Assembly (NCBI GenBank): GCA_025355165.1
Contig: JANYAD010000172.1
Span: forward strand, 1-64,000
Direction: 5' to 3'
From: Gammaproteobacteria bacterium
Lineage (GTDB): Bacteria; Pseudomonadota; Gammaproteobacteria; Steroidobacterales; Steroidobacteraceae
DNA: 64,000 bases
The position numbers and the translations under genes are program-made. Positions 8,903 to 18,171 of the stretch are shown here, piece by piece. Each line of letters opens with the position of its first letter. The stretch's first letter is position 1. The notes beneath the pieces were generated by a model. The model searched no databases. It saw nothing but the letters and a program-made list of their open reading frames with translations, and had not been told where the DNA came from.

Positions 8903-9520
8903 TCACTCACCTCCCGTAGGCTTCGCCCGGTAAGCCGCTGATAATGTTCCCTTCGCGGTGGCGATGGGCAACAACGTCGGATAGAACTGAACGAAGGTGT
9001 TGTCGAGGGCGGCGTGCCGGGCGTGGCACGAGTAGCAGTCGGCCGTTCTCGGAATCATTTTTGCAGGCTGGGTCCCGTCGAATCCGAAGAATGCCCAGCC
9101 TTCGGGAAAGTGCGAGGCATCCTTGAGGTGCACCTCCAGGCCCATGACCTCGGTGTCTTGATAGTGCCCGAGTTTGTTGATTGAGCCTTTGTCCTCTGCG
9201 CCGCGAACCTCGAGGATGAGCATGGTCTTGTCGGGCCACATGCCGCTCTCGAGGAATGCCTTGTAGGCGCTCGGCTCGACAAACACGTTGTCGAACATGT
9301 GATGCCCGGACCGTGCCTGCGCTCTGTAGGCCATGTCGAATCCAGAACTCAGGTAAACCCATTCCCGATAGCCCTCGGGAAGCGCGAGGCGCCCATCCTC
9401 GGTGTAGACCGGGGTGCTGGCGGGGGTTGCCGTGGATGCGCTCAACGCAACCGAGCACAGCAGTGTCAGCGCGGTGGCCCATGCCGGTGCTTTGATTTTC
9501 ATCGCTGCAGTATTGCGCAT
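8903..9520 (-). CDS. Cytochrome P460-family c-type haem protein
   Basis: 205 residues with a signal peptide (alternative ATG at 9502). The cytochrome P460 fold is recognisable from LPEGYREWVYLSSGFDM, the MFDNVFVEPSAYKAFLE stretch, and the C-terminal haem-attachment motif DCYSCH (Cys162, Cys165, His166). P460 proteins are periplasmic and in nitrifiers oxidise hydroxylamine or bind NO; most homologues elsewhere are uncharacterised. It lies 21 bases downstream of an SDR gene on the same strand, so the two may be co-transcribed. The haem needs the c-type maturation machinery, which is not in this window. Confidence 0.88.
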   Translation of the reverse strand: MRNTAAMKIKAPAWATALTLLCSVALSASTATPASTPVYTEDGRLALPEGYREWVYLSSGFDMAYRAQARSGHHMFDNVFVEPSAYKAFLESGMWPDKTMLILEVRGAEDKGSINKLGHYQDTEVMGLEVHLKDASHFPEGWAFFGFDGTQPAKMIPRTADCYSCHARHAALDNTFVQFYPTLLPIATAKGTLSAAYRAKPTGGE

Positions 9521-9541
9521 GCGCGAGTTCGGCGCGACGCG

Positions 9542-10321
9542 CTAGAACGCCGCCGGATACTCGCCGCCGTCCATCAAGACGTTCTGGCCCGTAATGAAGC
9601 CGGCATGCACGCTACACAAGAAGGCGCAGGTTTGCCCAAATTCTGCCGCAGTGCCAAAACGCTGCGCAGGGATGCCGGCCATCCCGCGCGCGGCCGCTTC
9701 TGCCTCGCTGACGTGGGTGCGTTTGGCCGCGGCGCTTAAATTGTTGCGCAGACGCGCCGTGTCGAAGCTGCCCGGCAACAAATTGTTGATCGTGACGTTT
9801 TTGGCGGCGACGCCACGAGCCACTCCCGCCATGAAGGCAGTCAGTCCGGCCCGTGCGCCGCTGGAGAGGTCGAGCCCCGCGATGGGCATCTTCACGCTTT
9901 TCGAGGTGATGTTGACTATGCGGCCAAAGCCGCGCGCCGTCATGGAATCAACCACCTTCTGGATCAGTTCGATGGGGGTGACCATGTTCATGATCAGCCC
10001 GTCCAGCAGCGCCTTGCGGTCCAACTCGCGAAAGTTACGCAGCGGCGGGCCCGCATTGTTATTGATCAGGATATCCGGACTCGGGCAGGCCTCAAGCAGG
10101 GCACGCTGGCCTTCGGGGGTGGACACGTCGGCCACCACCGCCGTAACCGGGACACTCCACGCGTCGCGAATCTCCTGGGCGGTTTGCTCCAGCAGCGCCT
10201 GATTGCGGCCGTTGATCACCAAAGCGACCCCGGCTTCGGCCAGGGCCTGCGCGCAGCCCTTCCCCAAGCCCTGGCTGGATGCGCAAACGATGGCGGTACG
10301 GCCGCGAATGCCTAAATCCAT
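9542..10321 (-). CDS. SDR-family oxidoreductase lacking the YxxxK motif
   Basis: 259 residues, starting at the ATG with GGAGAAACGTC upstream. The Rossmann glycine motif (CASSQGLGKG), the NNAG-type strand (LINNNAGPP) and a conserved ITSKS serine are present. At the active site the sequence is LDLSSGARAGLTAF, so the Tyr and Lys of the classical YxxxK are replaced by Ser and Arg. Members with this replacement are known among the SDRs and are often annotated 3-oxoacyl-ACP reductase, but classical catalysis is unlikely. The C-terminal end VLMDGGEYPAAF is standard. It sits upstream of the P460 gene. Confidence 0.85.
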   Translation of the reverse strand: MDLGIRGRTAIVCASSQGLGKGCAQALAEAGVALVINGRNQALLEQTAQEIRDAWSVPVTAVVADVSTPEGQRALLEACPSPDILINNNAGPPLRNFRELDRKALLDGLIMNMVTPIELIQKVVDSMTARGFGRIVNITSKSVKMPIAGLDLSSGARAGLTAFMAGVARGVAAKNVTINNLLPGSFDTARLRNNLSAAAKRTHVSEAEAAARGMAGIPAQRFGTAAEFGQTCAFLCSVHAGFITGQNVLMDGGEYPAAF

Positions 10322-10401
10322 GACGTTTCTCCGGGAACACTTACAATGAATGGCTAGGAATCGTATAGCCGCAGGTAGTACCCAGGCAACCACATCGCCC
10401 C

Positions 10402-11148
10402 ATGCTGACACTACAGAGCATCTATCAAAGCTTCGACGGCAGGTCGGTGCTGTCCGACATCAACCTCAACGTGCCGCAAGGGGCGACGCAGGCGTTGATC
10501 GGCTCGAGCGGTTCCGGAAAAACCACGCTGCTGCGGATCACTCTTGGGCTGATTGCCTTCGACAAGGGCTACGTGAAGATCAACGATCAGCCCCTGCTCT
10601 CGTTCACGCAAGTGGAATGGGCTGACCGTATCGGCTATGTGCCGCAGGAAGGAGGGCTATTCCCGCATATCACGGGATTCAACAACGTGTCGTTGATTGC
10701 GAGGCTGCGGGGTTGGCGTAAAAACAAGATCGCGGATCGCGTCGAGGAATTGCGCGCGTTGGTGGATCTGGATCCCGGGATCCTGCACCGATTTCCGTTC
10801 GAAATGAGCGGCGGCCAACAGCAGCGCGTCGCCATCATGCGCGCGGCGATGATGGACCCTCAAGTGATGCTGCTGGATGAGCCGATGGCGGCGTTGGATC
10901 CGCTCATTCGACGCAGCTTGCAACGGGAACTGAAAGCCATTTTCAAGCGGCTCGGCAAAACGGTTTTGCTGGTTACGCATGATCTGGGCGAGGCGGTGTA
11001 CCTCGCCGACCAGATCACGCTGCTGCATGAGGGTAAAGTTGTGCAAAGCGGCAGCTACCGAGAGTTGCTGCTGCAGCCTGCGGATCCGTTCGTGACGCAA
11101 TTCATCAATGCGCAGCGAACCTTGCCCGATGCGGCGCAGTTCGCGTGA
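10402..11148 (+). CDS. Osmoprotectant/amino-acid-type ABC transporter ATP-binding protein
   Basis: 248 residues with the full ABC ATPase set: Walker A GSSGSGKTT at 34-42, a Q-loop GYVPQEGGLFP, signature MSGGQQQR, Walker B VMLLDEPMAALD and a switch His in LLVTHDLGEAV. Sequence and context place it with glycine-betaine/choline (OpuB/ProV-like) ATPases, but the C-terminal CBS domains of ProV are absent. The stop overlaps the next gene's GTG (GTGA), so it forms a two-gene operon with its permease. It is divergent from the SDR gene by 80 bases. Confidence 0.92.
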   Translation: MLTLQSIYQSFDGRSVLSDINLNVPQGATQALIGSSGSGKTTLLRITLGLIAFDKGYVKINDQPLLSFTQVEWADRIGYVPQEGGLFPHITGFNNVSLIARLRGWRKNKIADRVEELRALVDLDPGILHRFPFEMSGGQQQRVAIMRAAMMDPQVMLLDEPMAALDPLIRRSLQRELKAIFKRLGKTVLLVTHDLGEAVYLADQITLLHEGKVVQSGSYRELLLQPADPFVTQFINAQRTLPDAAQFA

Positions 11149-12638
11149 AGCGTGCCGCTGCCCTGGTGCTGTTGATGGCGGCGCTGGCAGCGCCGCCACC
11201 GCGCGCGTCGGCCGCCGATCCCATCGTGGTGGGTTCGAAGTTTTTTACAGAAGGCTACGTGCTCGGCGAGATCGCGGCGCAGGCCATCGAATCCGCGTCG
11301 AGCGTGCCGGTCACACGCAAGCTCGGCATGGGCAGCACGGGGATCTTGTTCCAAGCTTTGAAGAGCGGAGCGATCGATGTGTATGCGGACTACACCGGCA
11401 CCTTGGCGGAAGCCATTTTGAAGCGCCCGGACTTGCGATCCATCGAAGATATTCGCAGCGCACTTTACTCGCTGGATCTGGTCATGTCCGGACCGCTGGG
11501 GTTCGATGACACGTACGCGTTGGCCGTGAAGGAAACCTTCGCCGAGCAGCATCATTTAACTACCATCGGCGATTTGGTGGGGATCGAAGGCGGCATACGC
11601 GCCGCCTTCAGCTACGAGTTCATGGACCGCAAGGACGGCTACCAGGGATTGGTGCAAGCCTATAAGTTGCATTTTAGTCCTGACAAGGTGAGCCGCATGG
11701 AGCACAGTCTGACCTATCGGGCCATCGATGACGGGGTCGTGGATTTAATCGACCTATATTCAACCGATGCCAAGATTGAGAAGTCCCATTTACGGGTGCT
11801 GAAGGATGACCGGCAGTATTTCCCGGTCTATCAGGCGGTTTGGGTGGCGCGCAAAGCGTTTACCGAGAAGCACCCGCGCGAATGGCAGGTGCTGCTCAAT
11901 TTACAGGGTTCCATCAGCGAACCGGCCATGATCGACATGAATGCGCAGGCTGACATCGGGCACGTCAGCTTCGCGAAGATAGCTGCCCAGCATCTGGGTT
12001 CCGAAGCGCCGCGTTCGCAGAGCTTGAAGAGCAACATTTTGCAGCGTACGCGCGAGCATCTGTTGCTGGTCGGGATTTCTCTGCTCTTTTCGGTGCTGGT
12101 GGGCATACCCCTTGGGCTCGTCGCCGCGCGCTTTCACGCCGCCGGCCAAGCCATCTTGGTCGCGAGCGCCGTGGTTCAAACTGTGCCTTCGCTGGCGCTG
12201 CTGTGTTTTCTGATCCCGCTGTTCGGCGTGGGCATGAAGCCAGCGCTTGCAGCCCTTTGCCTGTACAGCTTGCTGCCCGTGGTGCTCAACACTTTCACCG
12301 GCATCCGCAGCGTTGATCCCAAGCATTTGGAGAATGCGCGAGCCTTCGGCTTGACCCGCAGGCAGATTCTGCGGCGTATCGTGCTGCCGCTGGCAAGCCC
12401 GACGGTGCTTGCCGGCATCAAGACCGCGACCATTGTCAGCATTGGCACAGCCACGCTGGCCGCATTGGTGGGCGCGGGCGGCTATGGCGCTCCCATTGTG
12501 TCCGGGCTTTCCCTGAACGATGTGCCCACCATCTTGACGGGCGCCATCCCAGCAGCACTCATGGCCTTGGTTGCCTATGGTGTGTTTGAGCTATTGGGCT
12601 ACCTCCTCATTCCCGCCGGATTGCGCAAACAGAGTTAA
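11145..12638 (+). CDS. Osmoprotectant ABC transporter, substrate-binding–permease fusion
   Basis: 497 residues. A signal peptide (MKRAAALVLLMAALAAPPP) is followed by an OpuAC-type binding domain (about 27-290) with the typical GSKFFTEGYVLGEI and DYTGTLAEAI segments. A BPD-type permease domain (about 300-497) follows, with five or so helices and the EAA-like loop ENARAFGLTRRQILRRIVLP. Order matters: the binding domain is N-terminal, the reverse of OpuABC. With the ATPase it makes a complete importer for betaine, choline or a related quaternary amine. Confidence 0.9.
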   Translation: MKRAAALVLLMAALAAPPPRASAADPIVVGSKFFTEGYVLGEIAAQAIESASSVPVTRKLGMGSTGILFQALKSGAIDVYADYTGTLAEAILKRPDLRSIEDIRSALYSLDLVMSGPLGFDDTYALAVKETFAEQHHLTTIGDLVGIEGGIRAAFSYEFMDRKDGYQGLVQAYKLHFSPDKVSRMEHSLTYRAIDDGVVDLIDLYSTDAKIEKSHLRVLKDDRQYFPVYQAVWVARKAFTEKHPREWQVLLNLQGSISEPAMIDMNAQADIGHVSFAKIAAQHLGSEAPRSQSLKSNILQRTREHLLLVGISLLFSVLVGIPLGLVAARFHAAGQAILVASAVVQTVPSLALLCFLIPLFGVGMKPALAALCLYSLLPVVLNTFTGIRSVDPKHLENARAFGLTRRQILRRIVLPLASPTVLAGIKTATIVSIGTATLAALVGAGGYGAPIVSGLSLNDVPTILTGAIPAALMALVAYGVFELLGYLLIPAGLRKQS

Positions 12639-12675
12639 GGTTCGGCGCCGGCTTGTTTCCGCGTCGGAGGTGGCT

Positions 12676-13097
12676 ATGTTTACCTACGTATACCTCGGCA
12701 CGACTGATCTGGTGCGCGCGTGCCGTTTTTACGATGCGACCCTGGGCGCGCTTGGGATTGCGCGCTGCGATGTATCGGGCGAGTCCAGTTGGGAAGGTGT
12801 CTGCGGCTGGGGTACTTACCAACACATGGCCTCGTTGAGCTGGCGCTGTGGGTCGGTCGGCCGTTCGACGGCGGACCCGCCAACGCGGGGAACGGCACAA
12901 TGGTGGCATTGGGAGCAAGGTCATGGCGCGAGGTCGATGCCTTCCATACTGCTGCGCTGTCCCACGGTGGCACCTCCGCAGGGGCTCCTGGCCTTCGGCC
13001 GCAGTACAACCCGGATTTCTATGCCGCCTATGTGCGAGATCCGGATGGAAACAAGTTAGCGGTCGTTTGTAGAGGATTCACAGAAGCTCAATTCTGA
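12676..13097 (+). pseudogene. VOC-family protein gene interrupted by a frameshift
   Basis: Starts at an ATG with GGAGG five to six bases upstream (MFTYVYLGTTDLVRACRFYD). The frame runs to about base 12830 (GWGTYQHMASLSW), then the conserved continuation lies in the -1 frame: VELALWVGRPFDGGPANAGNG, then FYAAYVRDPDGNKLAVVCRG, ending at 13097. The two halves together give one normal VOC protein of about 140 residues. One base appears lost (or two gained) near 12805-12835. It could be a recent pseudogene or a sequencing error. Confidence 0.7.
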
Positions 13098-13114
13098 GAA
13101 ACACGCCTCCGTGA

Positions 13115-13555
13115 TCAGACACAGTTGAGCTTGTGAGATTCATCCGCCAACTCCAAAAGACGCCGCTGCAAATAGCGCCCTTCCTCCGGCGAATGCGGCT
13201 TACGGAATGCCCCTTCAACCTCATGCTGTTCAGTCTTAACTGCGACACAGTTCGCCTCTACGTCCGCCGCAGCGCCCGCTTCGGTAGGGGAGGCGGCTGT
13301 GGATAGTGCGGTCGGCGTGACCGTGGTGGTGCCGTACGCCTCCGCTGCGGCCTCGACGGCGAGTGCCGGTGCCGCTACCGACAGTGGGGCAGCCGAGGCG
13401 GCCAGTTTATGCTGGTCCTGAACGCTGACAAAGGCGTCCGGCGAGGGATGCCGATAGCCGCTGACCACTTTGTAAGCGAGGCCGGCAGCACCCACGAACA
13501 TGAGAATCCCACCCAACGTTGGTTTCAGCCAGCCTTTTATTGAACCCGGGTCCAT
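13115..13555 (-). CDS. Hypothetical membrane-anchored protein
   Basis: 146 residues from the ATG at 13555. A single membrane helix near the N-terminus (PTLGGILMFVGAAGLAYKVVSGY) is followed by an Ala/Thr-rich linker and a C-terminal helical segment (HSPEEGRYLQRRLLELADESHKLNCV). No family recognised. The frame stays open upstream through an 8-bp tandem repeat to an in-frame ATG at 13654 (33 extra residues); neither start has a good ribosome site, so the start is uncertain and the repeat may affect expression. Confidence 0.6.
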   Translation of the reverse strand: MDPGSIKGWLKPTLGGILMFVGAAGLAYKVVSGYRHPSPDAFVSVQDQHKLAASAAPLSVAAPALAVEAAAEAYGTTTVTPTALSTAASPTEAGAAADVEANCVAVKTEQHEVEGAFRKPHSPEEGRYLQRRLLELADESHKLNCV

Positions 13556-13572
13556 GAATTGAATTCGAGGTA

Positions 13573-13636
13573 GCCTGATTGCCTGATTGCCTGATTGCCT
13601 GATTGCCTGATTGCCTGATTGCCTGGGTGCCTGGGT
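13573..13636. repeat. 8-bp tandem repeat (6 perfect GCCTGATT plus 2 GCCTGGGT)
   Basis: Six identical copies of GCCTGATT (13573-13620) are followed directly by two copies of GCCTGGGT (13621-13636). The array ends 17 bases before the ATG of the hypothetical gene on the minus strand. Unit length is not a multiple of three, and the repeat has no stop in any frame, the pattern of contingency loci whose copy number changes by slippage. The rest of the 13556-13855 intergenic stretch holds nothing recognisable. Confidence 0.9.
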
Positions 13637-13855
13637 GCCGTTCCACTCTCGCATATCTTGGTGCCGAGATCGACATTCATGCAAGTTTTTGCTGAAGGCC
13701 GTGCCGCGTGTCCGCTCGTTCGCAGGCGAGGCATCAGCCCTGAACTTGAAAGCGAGATGCTGGAACCACTCGCCGACGCGCGGCTGCATAGTCGAAACAC
13801 GTGCGCTCGATACCGCCCGTGAAGCAACTCATGGTCTCTTGCGCGGTTTAACTCT

Positions 13856-16036
13856 CTAGCCGGCCTTCGCGCCCTTGAGCTGCCACAGCAGAAACGCGTA
13901 CGTGTCCGCGGCTTCGCGGTCTTGCTGCGCGCGCGTCGAGCCGATACCGTGGCCTGCGTCGTAATCGACGCGCAGCAGGATGGGCTTGCCCGAGGTGCTC
14001 GCGACTTGCAATCGGGCCGTCATCTTGGCCAAGTGAAACGGAGCGACGCGCGGATCGGTAACGCCGGTGGTCAACAGCACCGCGGGATACGGCGTGCCGT
14101 CCCTCACCGACTGATAGCTGTCGATAGTCTTCAGCGCCCGGTAGCCGGCGGGATCGGAAATGGCTCCCCACTCGGGTTCCTCGGTGTAACCGTCTTGCTC
14201 CACTATATAACGCAGGGGGTTCGACCAGCCCACGCCATCGATGACGGCGGCAAACAGTTCGGGCCGCTCGGTCATCGCGCGCCCGACCGTGATGCCGCCG
14301 GCGGAGCGGCCGCCGATCGCAAGATGCTTCGAGGAGGTGTATTTCTTTCCGATCAGCTCTTCGCATACCGCGATCAGGTCGCGCCAGGTGTTGGGCTTGT
14401 TGGTGAGCTGTCCAGCCTTGTGCCACTCGCGGCCGTACTCTCCGCCGCCGCGCACATTTGCGTACCCAACGATGGCGCCGGCATCGATGAGTGCCAGCGT
14501 TCGACCGGCGAAGGTTGGGGTATACGCTGCCAGACCATAGGAGCCATAGGCCGAAATCCAGGTCGGATTACTGCCGTTCTGCTGCATGCCCTTGCGATAA
14601 ATCAACGTGTACGGAATCTTGACGCCGTCCTTCGCGGTGGCGAAGAAGCGCTTGGCTTCGTAGGCGCTGACATCGATCGCGGGTTTAGGCGTGATGCCGG
14701 TGTCGGCGAGGCGGCCTGAGGAGTCGACGGACCAGATGCCGGACGGATTGAGCCAGCCTTGCAGTGAAATCAGCACGCCATCTTCGGTAGCCTCGGCGAA
14801 AACCGCGCCGATGGTGCCGTCGAAGGGCAGAATGATGTCGGTAACTTTGCCGTCGCGAGCCAGGCGCTGCAGGCGGCTGATGCCGCCGTCCATAATTTTC
14901 AAGTAAATACCGTCGCGGGCGCGCGCGGTCTTCTCGATCACCAGCATGTTCTGCGGCACCATCAGGGTGGCGGTGGCAATATTGGGGGCGCCGGCGGAGG
15001 TCTTGACGATGCGTCCGCGGGGGGAGCCTTTGTTGACCAGCAAATACAAGTCATCGCCATCGAGCTCAAGATCGGTGACCTCATCCTCGAAACCGGCAAA
15101 GGAAATCCAATTCGCCTGGCCGGCGAGCACGTCTTTCAGCGGAGCGATGTAACCGCGCCCTTCGGGCCGCACATCGGTCAGCTGCAGAATGGCGTAACGG
15201 GAGCCTAAGGACGTGACGATGGCCGGGACTTGGATTTTGTCGTACTCGATGCCGGCGACCAAGCCTCGCTTCATCAGGATGGGGTCGGAATTTGGGTCGG
15301 TGCCCAGCTTGTGAAAGCGCGCCTGCGCATCGAGATAGCGTTCGGGCGTCGCCACTGCACCGATGAGCTGTGTGTAGAAGAAGCCGCTGGCATCATCGAG
15401 CCACTGTGGATTGCCGGCCTCGGTGTTGGCAATGGTCTCTGGCAGGTCCTTGCCGTCGGCTACGGCGAGAACGTGCAGCAGCGAATCTTCGCTGCCGTCT
15501 TTGGACAATCCGTATGCTACGTACTTGCCGTCGGGCGAAGCGCGCCACCAGTCGAGCGACACATGGCTCTTGGTGCTGCTCATGGCGGTCGGGTCGACGA
15601 GCAAGCGGTCGGCGCCGCTCGCGCCTTGGCGCACGAACAGCTTGAAATTGTCCGCGCCCAATGGGCGCTGCTGTATGAAGGTCAGGCCGCCTGCGCGCTG
15701 CACGCGGGGAGTTGAAACGGTATCGCCAGATAACTGCTCGATGCGCTTGAGCAGGGCTGCGCGGCGGGGCAAGGGGTCGAGCACCACGCGGGTGCGATCG
15801 TTCTGTGCCTTCAAGAATGGTAACCAGTCGGGATCTTTGCTGTTCTCCATCCACCGATAAGGATCGCTCAAAGTTTCGGCGAAGTAGGTGTCGTGCACCA
15901 CCTCGATCCTCGCCACCGGTGCCGCAGGCACCGTGTCTTTTTCGGCGGTTGCCCAAAGCCTCGTCGGCAGAATCGACATCGACAAGGCACTCGCACTGCC
16001 GGCGAGAAACTGGCGGCGATGTAAATCTATTTTCAT
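13856..16036 (-). CDS. S9A prolyl oligopeptidase-family peptidase, Tat-exported
   Basis: 726 residues from the ATG at 16036 (another at 16051, five codons earlier; both have weak ribosome sites). A Tat leader (LHRRQFLAGSASALSMS) is followed by the propeller domain and the C-terminal alpha/beta-hydrolase domain. The catalytic set is Ser578 in GGRSAGG, the Asp of GVTDPRV near 660, and His696 in DAGHGIG. The enzyme would cleave short proline-containing peptides in the periplasm. The SDPYRWMEN motif at the N-terminus is characteristic of the family. It lies downstream of the broken M61 gene on the same strand. Confidence 0.92.
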   Translation of the reverse strand: MKIDLHRRQFLAGSASALSMSILPTRLWATAEKDTVPAAPVARIEVVHDTYFAETLSDPYRWMENSKDPDWLPFLKAQNDRTRVVLDPLPRRAALLKRIEQLSGDTVSTPRVQRAGGLTFIQQRPLGADNFKLFVRQGASGADRLLVDPTAMSSTKSHVSLDWWRASPDGKYVAYGLSKDGSEDSLLHVLAVADGKDLPETIANTEAGNPQWLDDASGFFYTQLIGAVATPERYLDAQARFHKLGTDPNSDPILMKRGLVAGIEYDKIQVPAIVTSLGSRYAILQLTDVRPEGRGYIAPLKDVLAGQANWISFAGFEDEVTDLELDGDDLYLLVNKGSPRGRIVKTSAGAPNIATATLMVPQNMLVIEKTARARDGIYLKIMDGGISRLQRLARDGKVTDIILPFDGTIGAVFAEATEDGVLISLQGWLNPSGIWSVDSSGRLADTGITPKPAIDVSAYEAKRFFATAKDGVKIPYTLIYRKGMQQNGSNPTWISAYGSYGLAAYTPTFAGRTLALIDAGAIVGYANVRGGGEYGREWHKAGQLTNKPNTWRDLIAVCEELIGKKYTSSKHLAIGGRSAGGITVGRAMTERPELFAAVIDGVGWSNPLRYIVEQDGYTEEPEWGAISDPAGYRALKTIDSYQSVRDGTPYPAVLLTTGVTDPRVAPFHLAKMTARLQVASTSGKPILLRVDYDAGHGIGSTRAQQDREAADTYAFLLWQLKGAKAG

Positions 16037-16109
16037 AAGTGTCTTCTTCATCTTATCGGGGTCATTGACGACGATTTTGCCATTGTCCCATACATAAACG
16101 ACGCGCCCT

Positions 16110-18053
16110 TCATGGCCGGGACGACAAGATGTTATCGAGGCTGGCGGGTTCTGCGCCCTCGCGAACGAGGTGGGGATAGCGCGGCCCATCGTGATAATCC
16201 AGGTTCGCGACCATGAAACGGTCGCCCGTCTTGACGATCAATTCAATGGGCTTTTGATTGCCGTGGGCTTCGCGGATGGCGTCTTTGAGCACATCCGCGC
16301 TATAAGCGATGCCGTTGATGGCGAGAATTTGCGCCCCTTCGATGAGCTTCGCCTTGAAGGCGGGACTGTCCCAGATGACTTGGGAGATCGTGCCGTCCAT
16401 GCCGGCGTCCTTGGCATCGATTTCGATGCCGATGGAGTTGAGCAAATCAACGCGCTTGCGCTGCTCTTCGGTGACGGCTTGATAATCGCTCGGGGTATCG
16501 GTGTACACGAGTTTGTAGCCGCCGCGCTTGAAGCCATCGAGGGGCGCGGGCTTGGCAATGGCGTCCAATCGCTGGCGCAAGAAGCTCGACCAGTCATTGG
16601 GCTCGATGGCATTCAAGCTCTTGACCACATCGTCGATCGTGTAGGTGACCACGGTGAAGCTACCATCGTGGATGCCGAAGAAGGCGCGGGCAAAATCATC
16701 CAGCGAGCGCGCGCCTTTGGAGCGCTCGCGTATCAAGGTGTCGACATCGAGCCAAATCAGCGCGCTCTCATCATAATAATCCTCGAAGCGTTGCCAGTCC
16801 GACCAGGACTGCGGCCTTCGGGGGTTGATGATTTCATCATTGGTCGTATCTTGCAGCGTGCGCCAGCGGCGGCCCTTTTGGACTTCGTAATGGGCGGCCG
16901 TGATGGCGAGTTGATCGAGGGCTTGTTGGCGCGTGCGCAGGCCTGAGCGTGCTGCCAGGACCTGGCCCCAATACTGAGTTTGCCCTTCATAAACCCATAG
17001 CAAACTGTTCTGCATGGGCACGGTGTAGTTCGGTGTCCAGAGATCCGCAGGACGTCGGAACTTGCCATTCCACTAATGGGTGAATTCGTGCGGCAACAGA
17101 TCGCGAACGAACGCGGTCTTGTCCCACTTGGTGAAAGATTCCGGATCGCTGCCATCCTCGCTAGATTGATGGTGTTCGAGCCCGTTCTGCTGGATTTGAT
17201 CGCTGAGAGAGTAAAGGAAATCATAGTGATTGTAGTGATGCGAACCGTACAGCTTGTAAGCCTGGCGCACCAGGGCGCGGTAGGCCTCCAGTTGCTCGGG
17301 TTTCACCGCGAGCAGTTCGGGCCGATCGGCAAAAAGATCCATGCGCACGGGCACGGCGCTCCCGGGATCGAGATCGAGCTTCGAGGCGTAACGACCGGCG
17401 TACACCGGGCTGTCGATTAGCGTTTCCAGAGTGGTGCGCTTGAAGTGCGTCAGCGCATGGTCCGTCGAGGCGGTCTCCAACGCCGAAGCCAGCTGAAAAT
17501 CGGCGGGCAAGGTGAGGCTCACTTGCACCGGGATTTGCCTGGCGAAGTAGCCCGCGGGATAGAGCACCAGCTCATTCCATTCGAGCATCAGCAGTTCGCG
17601 GCTGATTTCCAGCGCGCCGACCTTGGCGCTGGTGGGCGAAAGATAATCAAAATCCACATCAACGGATTTCGTTCCCGCGGCGGGATGCAACCGAAACGCG
17701 TAGACATCGACCGGATCGCGCGTCCACAAAACAGGCGTGCCATGGGAGGTGATTCGGATCCCGGCCAGCCGATCGATGGGGCCTTCCGGGGCATGGGTGC
17801 CGGGCAGCCATCTGGGATAAAGCAGCACTGTGTCGGGACCAATGCCGCTCACGGTTTGATGGACGTGGACGATGCGGCGCGCCATGTCGGTGGCATCCAC
17901 GGACAGCTGGATATCGCCGGGGTAGGCATGATCTTTCGGCGCAGGGATTTGTGTCATGGTGGCGATCGTGGTCGGCCCAGGAGTTTCGAGGGCGGCTGCG
18001 GGTGCGGGCTGGGAAACGGCGCAAATGGTCAAGCTTAGAGCGAATATTTTCAT
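16110..18053 (-). pseudogene. M61 (glycyl aminopeptidase-like) metallopeptidase with in-frame amber stop in the active site
   Basis: Read from the ATG at 18053 (GAGGA site, signal peptide MKIFALSLTICAVSQPAPA), the protein runs 326 codons to HEFTH, then TAG at 17073-17075, then continues in the same frame with WNGKFRRPADLW and LLWVYEGQTQYWG to 16110. The join restores the M61 zinc motif HExxHxWNxK and the third ligand Glu, plus the C-terminal PDZ-like region (IEIDAKDAGMDGTISQVIWDSPA). Relatives have Ser at the stop position, so TCG to TAG explains it. As read it yields a 326-residue stub and a possible 303-residue internal product (ATG at 17021). Confidence 0.85.
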
Positions 18054-18171
18054 GGAGTCCTCTTTTTACTCGGCGCACATCTTATCAACCCGCGCCACGG
18101 CGGGAACTGATTTAATGGTCCCCTGTCCGATGACCTGCAAAACTACACACCTTTAAAGGCTGGAGTTCCCC

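Noticed and set aside
16170..16946. A 258-codon plus-strand frame in the M61 gene
   Set aside because: Antisense to the M61 C-terminal part.
17073..17075. Pyrrolysine or other recoding at the M61 amber codon
   Set aside because: No known recoding machinery or signal in view, and Ser is expected there; mutation is simpler.
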